NCBI GenBank assembly: GCA_903939115.1
Contig: CAJAFV010000038.1
Location: 1-62,023, forward strand
Reading direction: 5' to 3'
Length of the DNA: 62,023 nt
From: an uncultured Geobacteraceae bacterium
GTDB lineage: Bacteria; Desulfobacterota; Desulfuromonadia; Geobacterales; Pseudopelobacteraceae
The notes beneath the pieces are model-generated. The model made no database searches. It was given only the letters and a program-made list of their open reading frames with translations, and was not told the origin of the DNA. Position numbers and translations under genes: made by a program. Positions 1 to 8,004 of the stretch are shown here, piece after piece (position 1 is the stretch's first letter; every line of letters starts with the position of its first letter).

Positions 1-1798
1 AGACGACGTGCTTCTCGATCGAATAGTCCAGTGCGGCCATCAGCAATACTTCTGATCTGGTTGCAGCGGTCTGATAATCGGGGTCCAGCCAGACGTCCAT
101 CATGCGGCGCGGCGGATACGAGAGCAGAAAACCGCCGTATTCGCAACGACAGATACCGGGCCCGACAATATTCTCAGCCGGATCGGTGGCGTAAAAAGCC
201 ATATCCGATTCCTGCTCATGCTCCCCCAGCCAGGTCATACGATAGGGGTAGTGCTCTTTCCGGCGATCATCAAAAATAACCACAAGACACCCCACACCCC
301 CCTTTGCCCGCTGCTGCTCCCGCACATAGATCGCACCTTCGTGGATGTTGCGGATCGTTTCCCGCATATCAATGCCATCGAGGAGTGAGGTGCTGAATTT
401 TTCACTGCGGCTGAGTTCCTCCGAGAGTTGCATGCTCCCCTTGCGCTTGAGAAAACGGCCATACTCTTCTATGGCAATGTCCTCCTGCGGATAGGAACAG
501 ATCGAAGGATCATCGAAACCCTCCAGCCATTCACCGGGGCGCTGCTCCCGTTTGCGTTTGAGAAGGCCCATTCTCGAAAGGCTCTTACTCCGTTTCTGTC
601 GAGGTCGGAAGCGGATGTGACGACTGCCGCCCCAGATCTCTTCCGGGGAGATACTGATAGTGGCAAGGTCGCTGCTTTCTGACTGCCACGGATAACAGGT
701 TGCCAGGCGGCAGAGTGCGTAGGCAAAGTTGTCATCAATGCAGCACCGGGCCGTCGCAAGGAGTTGGAAGAGGTCTGGCTGAAGATGCCCACCCTGCAAT
801 GCGTAATTGCGGGAGAAGCGAAAAAATGCCCGTTTCTGCCAGATATGTACGGTTTCACCGGTCTCTTGACGATAGTGCCTGGCCGCCTCGCAGAAGAGGC
901 GATAGATGAGGCGCTGACGGTCGAGGAAAGTACCTTCTTTGCCAAGATGGCGGGCTGACCTGAGGATGGCATTGCCGAGGAGTTGCTCTTCTGGAAGTTC
1001 CTGTTTGCCGCCATGGATCAGTTCCAGAGCATGGAAGCTTTTACGTAGACCGGCGCCGCTCTCTTTAGGTTCTTCAGGAAGAGGACCCCGGCGATGTTCA
1101 TAGACAGCCGAGACAAAGGGGAATTCTCCCAGAATTTCGCGACACGATTCCGGATGAAGGTTCCAGAGCGTGATGCCATCACGACGGATACGTTCCAACG
1201 GCTCTGCCTGCGGCAGAGCGAAGAGATCCCGGACCCGTTGCAGGTGGGCCATGCCGCAGACATAGAGAACCCGCTGGTGTTTTTCAGCCAATCCCCGCAG
1301 GCGGTATGCCATGCCCTGTTCCCGGCGTTGATCCTCAAGACAGGTGATCTGATCAGTGCTATATGTCAGGTATTCGCGGTAGTATGCTTCCAGTCCGAGA
1401 CGACAGATACTGTAGGAGTCAGGAAGTTGCTCGTGGTGACGGGGGTAGCTGTCTGTGTCAACATCAACAAAATGGAGTGGCAGATTACGTTCAAGGGCTC
1501 GTCGTGCGGCCTCAACCAGAGGATCCGCCGGTTCTACCAGCAGGTAGACGGTCTCGCTGTCACTTTGCACCAACCCTTTTTTCCCTGCCGTCTGATAACT
1601 GATAACAGAGATCTCAGGCAGTCGGCGCACCGCCCGCGTGAAAGCAGCCTCAAGAGTCGGGGGAAGTTCTATGGCTACCGCATCAGGTCGAACCTGGTGA
1701 AATGCCATGCGTACCAGTTGGGCACATTCCATGCGGTAATGGAGTGTCGGCAGGGCATGGATCGGGCCGAACTTTTCCAGGTAGAGACGGTGCGGCAT
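1..1798 (-). CDS. Large protein of unknown function, possibly DUF5682/TraB-like; 3' end beyond window
   Basis: Direct translation of the minus strand from ATG 1798 stays open to the window edge (599 codons). The gene starts 3 bp after the stop of the MoxR ATPase, so the two form an operon. The N-terminal ~220 residues have the pattern LYLEKFGPIHALP, then RPDAVAIELPP near residue 40 and VLYVCGMAHLQRV near residue 190. That pattern recalls the TraB/ChaN/DUF5682 fold, whose members often sit beside MoxR ATPases and VWA proteins. The remainder is rich in Arg, Trp and Cys and matches no domain I recognise. Family assignment is inference. The frame has a real start, no internal stops and tight coupling, so the coding call is firm. 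Confidence 0.8.
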   Translation of the reverse strand, partial: MPHRLYLEKFGPIHALPTLHYRMECAQLVRMAFHQVRPDAVAIELPPTLEAAFTRAVRRLPEISVISYQTAGKKGLVQSDSETVYLLVEPADPLVEAARRALERNLPLHFVDVDTDSYPRHHEQLPDSYSICRLGLEAYYREYLTYSTDQITCLEDQRREQGMAYRLRGLAEKHQRVLYVCGMAHLQRVRDLFALPQAEPLERIRRDGITLWNLHPESCREILGEFPFVSAVYEHRRGPLPEEPKESGAGLRKSFHALELIHGGKQELPEEQLLGNAILRSARHLGKEGTFLDRQRLIYRLFCEAARHYRQETGETVHIWQKRAFFRFSRNYALQGGHLQPDLFQLLATARCCIDDNFAYALCRLATCYPWQSESSDLATISISPEEIWGGSRHIRFRPRQKRSKSLSRMGLLKRKREQRPGEWLEGFDDPSICSYPQEDIAIEEYGRFLKRKGSMQLSEELSRSEKFSTSLLDGIDMRETIRNIHEGAIYVREQQRAKGGVGCLVVIFDDRRKEHYPYRMTWLGEHEQESDMAFYATDPAENIVGPGICRCEYGGFLLSYPPRRMMDVWLDPDYQTAATRSEVLLMAALDYSIEKHVV

Positions 1799-1801
1799 AG
1801 G

Positions 1802-2620
1802 TCAGTCGAGATAGGGGAACGCTTCGTTTCCGAGGATACGGGCTACGGAGAGCCGCATCAGTTCCAACGGGGAGTTGCCGCCGGCAGCGGACATTTTGAG
1901 TGCATAACGGGCGATATTGATGCCATCTCTCACGGAATAGAGTTCATCTTTTTTGTGGGCACGCTGCAGGAATGTGACTACATATTTTAAAATTTCATTG
2001 TCGGCAAATGGCAGGTTCTCTTTGAGGATGGTCAACTCCTCATCGGCTTCCGGAAAGTCGATATATATCTGGGGTTGCAACCGTGAGTGGATATACTCCG
2101 GAATCTCGAAGGTTGAGGAATCTTCGTTCATGGTGACGACAATCCGGAAATCCCGCGTTGCCGGAATCCGCAGGCCGGTCACGATCGATTCGACATACCG
2201 GCGGTCATCGAGCAGTGGCGCCAGAGAAGCCCATGCTTTCTCGCTCATGCGGTTACCTTCGTCCAGTATGACTATTCCGCCTGTAAGCATGGCCGAGACC
2301 AGCGAAGAGGCGGCATACTGGATCTTTGCGTCCGGACCGATCACCGGTGTGACGATCAGATCTTCCGGCCGGGTATCCATCGTCGCCTGGAAAAGATAGA
2401 CCGGTCGATTCAGTCGTTTGGCCGCAGCGTACGCCAGAGTGGTTTTCCCGACCCCCGGTTTACCCACCAGTCGAGGATTGAAGGGAATGTCCCGCTCGTC
2501 AATAACCATCCAGGCAGCCAGAAGCTGCAGCAGCAACTCGTCCTGCCCAACCCATTGCAGGTTGAGTTCAACAGGTCGGGCCAGCGTAAGTGTAATGCCG
2601 TCAACTGTTACCTGATTCAT
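1802..2620 (-). CDS. MoxR-family AAA+ ATPase
   Basis: A 272-aa AAA+ protein of the MoxR/CbbQ class. Walker A is GKPGVGKTT (residues 53-61), Walker B is GGIVILDE (114-121), sensor 1 is the Asn of VVTMNED (about 165), and a probable arginine finger lies in IHSRLQP (about 180). MoxR ATPases act as chaperones that remodel or activate partner proteins, often encoded next door. The partner here is probably the large downstream gene, which starts 3 bp after this stop. The start at 2620 fits family length. A GAGG-like site lies about 8 nt upstream. Confidence 0.9.
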   Translation of the reverse strand: MNQVTVDGITLTLARPVELNLQWVGQDELLLQLLAAWMVIDERDIPFNPRLVGKPGVGKTTLAYAAAKRLNRPVYLFQATMDTRPEDLIVTPVIGPDAKIQYAASSLVSAMLTGGIVILDEGNRMSEKAWASLAPLLDDRRYVESIVTGLRIPATRDFRIVVTMNEDSSTFEIPEYIHSRLQPQIYIDFPEADEELTILKENLPFADNEILKYVVTFLQRAHKKDELYSVRDGINIARYALKMSAAGGNSPLELMRLSVARILGNEAFPYLD

Positions 2621-2657
2621 ATCGAGGAGCCTGTAATAAACATCAATTTAGTTTTTT

Positions 2658-2777
2658 CTAGGGTTTTAACCGGGCAATATTATCGGCAATCTTCCATAAG
2701 GCAAAAGTCCAGTCGATCATCAATGCCAGAACCGCTACCTTGAATATCGTGTCAAATACATTTATTTTTTTGTCCAT
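2658..2777 (-). CDS. Putative 39-aa membrane peptide
   Basis: A 40-codon frame (39 aa plus TAG) read directly from the sequence. A good ribosome-binding site, AGAGAGGTG, lies just upstream of ATG 2777. The product starts MDKKINVFDTIFKV, then has a hydrophobic helix rich in Ala, Val, Leu, Ile and Trp (about residues 9-33) and ends in ARLKP. It lies 37 bp upstream of the MoxR gene on the same strand. No known family is recognised. The ribosome-binding site and amphipathic composition favour a real small protein, but the frame is short. Confidence 0.45.
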   Translation of the reverse strand: MDKKINVFDTIFKVAVLALMIDWTFALWKIADNIARLKP

Positions 2778-3053
2778 TGGAACACCTCTCTTTTTTGAAT
2801 GATCCCTTTATGCCATTGAGTTTTTGGGAAGTCTATATATTAATTATAGGTATGCTGTGATTAGCGGCTTTTCAGGTCTGCCGATTTATACAGCGGAAGT
2901 TTCCATGAGAAACAGACTGAGACGTTAATTTGTAACGTTATCTTTGAAGTTTTATTTGAATATTTTTAATAGATGATTGAATGCGTCGGTCGGTCGGCAT
3001 TCGATCAGGCCCCCTCAAAGAGGTCCAGCCTGCTTTTCGTGGTAAAACATCAG

Positions 3054-3812
3054 CTACGCATAAAGTGAAGAAGCTGAGAGTATCGATGCAGCGGAATTTT
3101 GGCTGAAACTACTGAAACTTGCTTGCATATAACTTTTTGCAGCCGCCGCAAAGAGTGCAGAGTCACTGGATTTTGCCGTATCAGTGGTGGACATTGTTGA
3201 GGAACTGTCAGCCGTACTCTGTGAATGATGGTGCTGCCCTTTTTTGGCGAGTGCAGCTTCAAGTTCGCTCTTGCTGACACTGCCATCTTGATTGGTGTCC
3301 ATGGCGTCAAATATTTTTTTAACAGTTGCGCTGTCAACGGAAGAACCGGACGACGAAGAACTCGTATCAGACGAACTACTGTTCTCATTTGAAAAAGCCG
3401 CTAATAATTCAGTTGAGCTGACAGTCCCGTCTTTATTTGTATCCAAAGCGTCAAAGATCGAGTTACTGGATGAGCTTTCGGATGACGAAGAACTGCTGTC
3501 GGCAGGCGGTGGCGGTGGCGGTGGCGGTGGCTGCTGTGACAGCATCTGCTGACTCATTTTTGCAATAGCAGCGTCGGATTCAAGTCGGCTGATGGCACCA
3601 TCACTGTTGGAATCCATGTTTTTAAACATTTCGTCAACACCAGGCCCACCCTGCGTACCATTTGCTTGCTGAGCTTTTTGGAATGCGCTCATCTCACTTT
3701 TATCGATCTTGTTGTCGCCGTTGCTGTCAACAGCCTTGAACATATCTTCCTGCATCTGTTTCAGAGAGGCTGCACTGAACCCCCCGTTTGCGCCACTTAT
3801 GGAACTTGTCAT
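3054..3812 (-). CDS. EF-hand calcium-binding protein
   Basis: A 252-aa protein with four canonical EF-hand loops in two pairs: DSNGDNKIDKSE (about 29-40), DSNSDGAISRLE (about 66), DTNKDGTVSSTE (about 123) and DTNQDGSVSKSE (about 172). The pairs are separated by a nine-proline run and serine-rich linkers. There is no Sec signal peptide and no membrane helix. The C-terminal ~50 residues are Ala/Ser rich. The gene lies 130 bp downstream of the Spy-like gene on the same strand, so it may share its transcript. The loops have Asp or Asn at positions 1, 3 and 5 and an acidic residue at 12, so calcium binding is likely. The biological role is unknown. Confidence 0.88.
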   Translation of the reverse strand: MTSSISGANGGFSAASLKQMQEDMFKAVDSNGDNKIDKSEMSAFQKAQQANGTQGGPGVDEMFKNMDSNSDGAISRLESDAAIAKMSQQMLSQQPPPPPPPPPADSSSSSSESSSSNSIFDALDTNKDGTVSSTELLAAFSNENSSSSDTSSSSSGSSVDSATVKKIFDAMDTNQDGSVSKSELEAALAKKGQHHHSQSTADSSSTMSTTDTAKSSDSALFAAAAKSYMQASFSSFSQNSAASILSASSLYA

Positions 3813-3942
3813 TACGTGACTCCTTGATATTCAAAATTTAGTGTTTTGTTTGCTTGTTTTAATACAATCTTCATTTTTCATGGATTAGCCCGCCTGTCGT
3901 ATCACCCCCCTTTGTCTCTTTTGTGTCGATGAGCTCAAGATC

Positions 3943-4392
3943 TTATCTCCCCTCAGGTCGGAGATTTTTCAGCAGATCCCGCTGTTCCTGCGTCAACAGC
4001 CCGTTGATTTTGCTCTGGACCCTTGTACGGGAGACAGTCAGCTCTATTTCAGTAGCGGCCTGTTCTCCGGCGATAACCCGCACAGCAGCCTCATCAAAAG
4101 ATGGTGCTTCGGCAAGCGTCGTAAGCTCTGTTCTACTTGCATGCATTTTGTCGAAAAGCGGCTTGACCAGATCGCGTTCCGTATCTAAAACGGCTTTTAT
4201 CTGACTCTGCTGGGTTTCGGTAAGCTTTAGTACCTTTGCCATACGCCCTTCAAAGCCGCCAGGCCCCATTTCCATTCCAGGAGGAGGTCCTCCAAATTCG
4301 CCGCCTGGTCCGTGGCCGGCCAGAACCGCACCGGTACCAACGCCAATAATAGTTGCAGCAAATACCGCCATAATCGTCAGTTTCTTTCTCAT
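3943..4392 (-). CDS. Spy/CpxP-like periplasmic LTXXQ-motif protein
   Basis: A 149-aa protein with a Sec signal peptide (about residues 1-25, cleavage after AVLA), then a Gly/Pro/Met-rich stretch and an all-helical domain. The two family motifs are LTETQQ (about residue 58) and LTQEQRD (about 135). Spy/CpxP/ZraP proteins are periplasmic chaperones or metal-responsive modulators of envelope-stress two-component systems. The gene is divergent from a BaeS-like sensor kinase across a 170-bp intergenic region, the classic arrangement for feedback on such a sensor. Regulation by the neighbouring pair is inference. The ribosome-binding site AGGAG precedes the ATG. Confidence 0.85.
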   Translation of the reverse strand: MRKKLTIMAVFAATIIGVGTGAVLAGHGPGGEFGGPPPGMEMGPGGFEGRMAKVLKLTETQQSQIKAVLDTERDLVKPLFDKMHASRTELTTLAEAPSFDEAAVRVIAGEQAATEIELTVSRTRVQSKINGLLTQEQRDLLKNLRPEGR

Positions 4393-4562
4393 TTTCGTCT
4401 CCTTTCTTGCGAGTGGGTTATCATTGTCTGTGATTATCTAAATAACAGGAGAATGTGCACGAAATGTGTAAGAAATAAGGAAATACGTCGTACCTCAAAA
4501 AAGTGCATGCCTATGAAGCATCGACTTGTGATAGAAATTAATAAGTCATTGGAGGTGGATTT

Positions 4563-6029
4563 ATGAAAATAGGCGTTGCCCATAAGTTGTTTCTGGCAAT
4601 CCTGACAGCAGCTGTATTGTCTGTTTTCAGCGCAGTAGCAATTACGCAATGGAGTTTCAGCAGGGGCTTTCTCAAGTTTATCAACTCCGTGGAGCAAACG
4701 GGAGTCTCCCGTCTGGTAGGAAAACTCGAAGAGTTCTATCGTTCTGAGCAGAATTGGGAATTACTGAAGAGTGATCCTTCACACTGGAATCACCTTGTTG
4801 CTGAATCGTTGTCAGAAGCCGGCCCTCCGCAGAGAGAGAATTGGCCTAAACCACCGCCTGAAGATCGAAGGCCGGACGTACCGCCACCGAACCATATTCC
4901 CGGTGATAGCCATGGGCCGATGCCGCCGCATATAACGCGAGATTTTGACCAGCGCCTCTTTCTGCTTGACAGCAACAGGAACGTGCTGATTAACCATGCT
5001 GAGGTTGCTGTTGATACTGCCGTAACGCCGCTGCTGTTTCAGGGGAAGATAGTTGGTTATCTGGGGCTTTTGCCCCGAAAGATTGTATCTGACTCCCCAC
5101 AGCAGAGATTTTTACGTGAACAGAAACTCGCCCTCGGATTGACGGCAGGAGTTGTTGTGCTACTTGCGGCGGCACTTTCCCTGCTCCTCGCACGGCGTCT
5201 TGTTAGACCATTAAATGAGATTACTCATGCAACCCATCGATTGGCGGCAGGAAGTTTTGCTGTCAGAGTCTCCGTTACATCACAAGATGAATTGGGACAG
5301 CTGGCACGCGACTTTAATGCACTGGCAGTGACGCTGGAACAGGGGGAGTTGACCCGTCGCCAGTGGGTAGCCGACATCTCACATGAATTACGTACACCAC
5401 TTGCAATACTGCGGGCTGAAATTGAAGCAGTTCAAGATGGTATTCGCCAGCCTACAGCAGAAAAAGTCAACTCCCTGCACAGTGAGGTGATGCACCTCGT
5501 CAGGCTTGTGGACGATCTATATCAACTCTCATTATCTGATGTGGGAGCACTGACGTATAGAAAATCAGAATTTGACCTGGTTTCGATGCTTGAAGAGACT
5601 GTAGCGCATTTCCGGCCGAAATTTCTCAATAAAAACATTTCAGTTGAGGTGAAATACCCTGAAAATAGAGGCGCATATTTTTTTGGCGATTCAGAACGCT
5701 TACACCAGTTGTTTTCCAATTTACTTGATAACTCTTTAAAGTACACGGATTCCGGAGGTAGACTTCAGGTCGCTCTCAACATGGATAACGGCAATGTCGC
5801 GATTGACTTCAATGATTCAGCTCCTACTGTTCCGGATACTGAACTGGACCGGCTGTTTGAACGGCTTTACCGGGTGGACTCTTCGCGAAACAGATTGACT
5901 GGTGGCGCTGGATTAGGTCTCGCTATATGCAGAAACATTGTCGAGGCACATGGTGGCTCTATCACAGCAGACGCATCATCGTTAGGGGGGGTATGGATCA
6001 GAATCGAATTGCCCGGAATCAACTCATGA
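4563..6029 (+). CDS. BaeS-like sensor histidine kinase
   Basis: A 488-aa inner-membrane sensor kinase. Membrane helices lie at about residues 9-29 and 189-210 and flank a ~160-aa periplasmic sensor with a proline-rich stretch (about 88-125). A HAMP linker follows (about 211-262), then a HisKA domain with H-box ISHELRTPL (phospho-acceptor His 274) and an HATPase domain with an N-box in LFSNLLDNSLKY and a G-box GGAGLGLA. GGAGGTGG precedes the ATG. The stop overlaps the response-regulator start by 4 bp (ATGA). With the divergent Spy-like protein, an envelope or metal stress sensor is the likely role. Confidence 0.93.
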   Translation: MKIGVAHKLFLAILTAAVLSVFSAVAITQWSFSRGFLKFINSVEQTGVSRLVGKLEEFYRSEQNWELLKSDPSHWNHLVAESLSEAGPPQRENWPKPPPEDRRPDVPPPNHIPGDSHGPMPPHITRDFDQRLFLLDSNRNVLINHAEVAVDTAVTPLLFQGKIVGYLGLLPRKIVSDSPQQRFLREQKLALGLTAGVVVLLAAALSLLLARRLVRPLNEITHATHRLAAGSFAVRVSVTSQDELGQLARDFNALAVTLEQGELTRRQWVADISHELRTPLAILRAEIEAVQDGIRQPTAEKVNSLHSEVMHLVRLVDDLYQLSLSDVGALTYRKSEFDLVSMLEETVAHFRPKFLNKNISVEVKYPENRGAYFFGDSERLHQLFSNLLDNSLKYTDSGGRLQVALNMDNGNVAIDFNDSAPTVPDTELDRLFERLYRVDSSRNRLTGGAGLGLAICRNIVEAHGGSITADASSLGGVWIRIELPGINS

Positions 6030-6706
6030 GTGAAATCATCCTTATTGTGGAAGATGAAGAAAAACTGGCACAGGTATTGGCTGATTATCTGCACGAAGCA
6101 GGCTTTGAAAGCCACTGTCTTGGAGACGGGTCGGCAGTAGTTCCATGGGTCAGGGAATATAATCCTCGGTTGATTCTGCTTGATGTAATGTTGCCGGGAA
6201 AGAGTGGCTTGGATATCTGTAAAGAGGTACGTTCATTTTCAACAACGCCGATTATTATGACTACAGCAAAAGTTGAGGAGATCGATCGTTTGCTTGGCCT
6301 GGAACTAGGCGCTGATGACTATATCTGCAAACCTTTCAGTCCTCGCGAGGTCGTTGCCAGGGTCAAGAGTGTACTGAGGAGATCCGGTGACGTCGTTGCT
6401 CCTCACGCGAAAGGACTTGTTCTCGATGAATCACGCTATCAGGCGACGCTCCATGGTAAAGAGTTGGATCTCACCTCCGTTGAATTCACCTTGTTGAATC
6501 TTCTTGCTGCACATCCGGGCCGAATTTACAGGCGTCAGCAACTGATGGATCATATATACCCGGACCAGCGTATAGTCTGTGACCGCACCATTGACAGTCA
6601 CATCAAGAAACTGCGTAAAAAGATTGCCGTTGCCGCCAACCCTGGAGAAGAATTCATTCACTCTTTATATGGTACTGGCTATAAGTTTGAGTACTCCGCT
6701 CGTTGA
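6026..6706 (+). CDS. OmpR-family response regulator (BaeR-like)
   Basis: A 226-aa response regulator. The receiver domain (1-118) has the acidic pocket VEDEE (8-12), the phospho-acceptor Asp 53 in LLDVMLPG, and the conserved Lys in YICKPFSP (about 101). A winged-helix Trans_reg_C DNA-binding domain follows (about 130-225, ending GTGYKFEYSAR). The start at 6026 overlaps the kinase stop and gives a normal N terminus (MSEIILIVEDE). The same frame is open upstream to 5927, but that extension reads through the kinase gene and is not used. It probably activates the divergent spy-like gene. Confidence 0.93.
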   Translation: MSEIILIVEDEEKLAQVLADYLHEAGFESHCLGDGSAVVPWVREYNPRLILLDVMLPGKSGLDICKEVRSFSTTPIIMTTAKVEEIDRLLGLELGADDYICKPFSPREVVARVKSVLRRSGDVVAPHAKGLVLDESRYQATLHGKELDLTSVEFTLLNLLAAHPGRIYRRQQLMDHIYPDQRIVCDRTIDSHIKKLRKKIAVAANPGEEFIHSLYGTGYKFEYSAR

Positions 6707-6738
6707 CCTCTTCTGCCTGTTCTCGAAAGTAAAGATTC

Positions 6739-6783
6739 TTGACGTTTAATTTTTGGCCGGCTATAGTCCGGTCATTCGTTTGA
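6739..6783 (+). promoter_or_regulatory. Promoter of the TetR gene with an operator half-site
   Basis: TTGACG (6739-6744), a 17-bp spacer and TATAGT (6762-6767) form a strong sigma-70 type promoter. Just downstream, TTCGTTTGA (6775-6783) repeats exactly nine bases of the palindrome found after the TetR gene (7439-7447). This suggests autoregulation by the TetR protein. Confidence 0.6.
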
Positions 6784-6805
6784 TTGATGTTGATTTGAGG
6801 AACCA

Positions 6806-7399
6806 ATGGCTGAGAATGATTGCCGTACAAATCTTATAGCAGCAGCGATTCCCATGTTCGCGGCAAAAGGGCTTAACGGTGTCTCTGTTCGCGATATTGC
6901 CCGTGAAGCAGGAGTGAACCTTTCGATGATCTCGTATTATTTCGGTGGGAAGGAAGGGTTGTATGCCGCCGTGCTGACCGACCAGTTTGCCTCTCTTCTC
7001 AAGATCGAAGATATCGATCGGATGGAGGTTGATACCCTGCAGAAATTTGAGATGTACGTACGGGCAATTGTGACAAGATACCGGGAATACCCTTATCTCC
7101 TCAGGTTTTATACCAGTGAGTTGACCAATCCGACCCCCTGCTTTGAAACGATTGTCAAACCAGCAATCAAGCGAGTCATTGAAATTTTGATCACAGCCTT
7201 CTCCAAAGGATTTTCACACCAGGAGTTCAGGGACAACCTTCATCCGGTTGACAGTGTGTTATCACTTGCCGGCATGATAAATTTCTATTTTCTGATTGAA
7301 CCGGTAACGGAAGGGTTGATCGATCACTCACAGAATCGAGATGAAGAGCTGATTCGCCACATCATGGATATTTTCACCAGGGGTGTTCTCAAAAGTTAA
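6806..7399 (+). CDS. TetR/AcrR-family transcriptional regulator
   Basis: A 197-aa repressor. The N-terminal TetR helix-turn-helix is clear: GVSVRDIAREAGVNLSMISY followed by YFGGKEGLYAAV (about residues 24-60). The rest is the variable helical ligand-binding and dimerisation domain. The ATG at 6806 follows GAGGAACC. A matching nine-base sequence occurs in its own promoter region and in the palindrome at 7433-7446, ahead of the next gene, so it probably represses both itself and that gene. The ligand is unknown. Confidence 0.9.
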   Translation: MAENDCRTNLIAAAIPMFAAKGLNGVSVRDIAREAGVNLSMISYYFGGKEGLYAAVLTDQFASLLKIEDIDRMEVDTLQKFEMYVRAIVTRYREYPYLLRFYTSELTNPTPCFETIVKPAIKRVIEILITAFSKGFSHQEFRDNLHPVDSVLSLAGMINFYFLIEPVTEGLIDHSQNRDEELIRHIMDIFTRGVLKS

Positions 7400-7432
7400 A
7401 GTGGCAGTTTTTTTTTGGGCTGGTTCGTGAAA

Positions 7433-7471
7433 CAAACGTTCGTTTGACAAATATCCCGCAAGTGATATACT
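7433..7471 (+). promoter_or_regulatory. Sigma-70 promoter overlapped by a TetR-type operator
   Basis: The palindrome CAAACG-TT-CGTTTG (7433-7446) overlaps the -35 box TTGACA (7444-7449). A 16-bp spacer leads to the -10 box TATACT (7466-7471). A repressor bound here would block RNA polymerase. The position directly after the TetR gene, and the shared half-site in the TetR promoter, point to that protein as the ligand of the site. Confidence 0.65.
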
Positions 7472-7548
7472 AAAAATACTGACATGAAACGGGCGAAGAA
7501 GAACGCAACGCCAGCGCAACCACAAAAAGAACAAAAAAGGAGAACTCT

Positions 7549-7722
7549 ATGAACTCAGATGCTTTTTTTGAATGTGGAATCTGTTTTTATCAAGGATTAG
7601 CCGAAGATTTTACACCAGTCACCGCCAGTGCTAATTTAGCCGCTCTTGAATGTCCTAATTGCCTGAACAACGACGAAGACACGTTCTGTGAAGTTACCTA
7701 TGAAGAAAAATTAGCAGCATAG
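7549..7722 (+). CDS. 57-aa putative zinc-ribbon protein
   Basis: A 58-codon frame read directly: ATG at 7549 after AAAAAAGGAG, stop TAG 7720-7722. The product has two Cys pairs, CGIC (about residue 9) and CPNC (about 34), spaced like a small zinc ribbon, and an acidic composition. It has its own sigma-70 promoter overlapped by a TetR-type operator and is followed by a strong rho-independent terminator, so it is a complete single-gene unit. Function is unknown. A metal-binding or adaptor role is inference. Confidence 0.7.
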   Translation: MNSDAFFECGICFYQGLAEDFTPVTASANLAALECPNCLNNDEDTFCEVTYEEKLAA

Positions 7723-7760
7723 TAGAAACCACAGTCGTCCGTTCTATCATGAAATTCACA

Positions 7761-7787
7761 AACCGCCCCAAACCGGGCGGTTTTTTT
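7761..7787 (+). terminator. Rho-independent terminator
   Basis: AACCGCCC (7761-7768) pairs with GGGCGGTT (7775-7782) and is followed by a run of T. It ends the unit of the 57-aa zinc-ribbon gene. Confidence 0.85.
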
Positions 7788-8004
7788 AATATTTATCTGC
7801 ATCAAATTACACTCCACTGAAGCTTTCTGAAAGTGGTCGTGAAGACTAATAGCAGTGTCGTTTTGTTCAGCTTTCTGCTATGTAAAAAGCAGCATCGATA
7901 AATTTCAGTGCAGCTTACTTGAAGAGGTGCGGTACCGTATCAGGTTGATAAAATCCTGAACCGGTCAACTTCATGCCCTTTAACGTTTTTTCAGGATTAC
8001 GCGC

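Noticed and set aside
1094..1990. A 298-codon plus-strand frame
   Set aside because: It is antisense to the large partial gene and the end of the MoxR gene, both of which have clear homology or operon signals.
7484..7552. A 22-aa basic frame overlapping the start of the zinc-ribbon gene
   Set aside because: It has no ribosome-binding site, and its ATG is within ~6 bp of the predicted transcription start. It is more likely untranslated leader.
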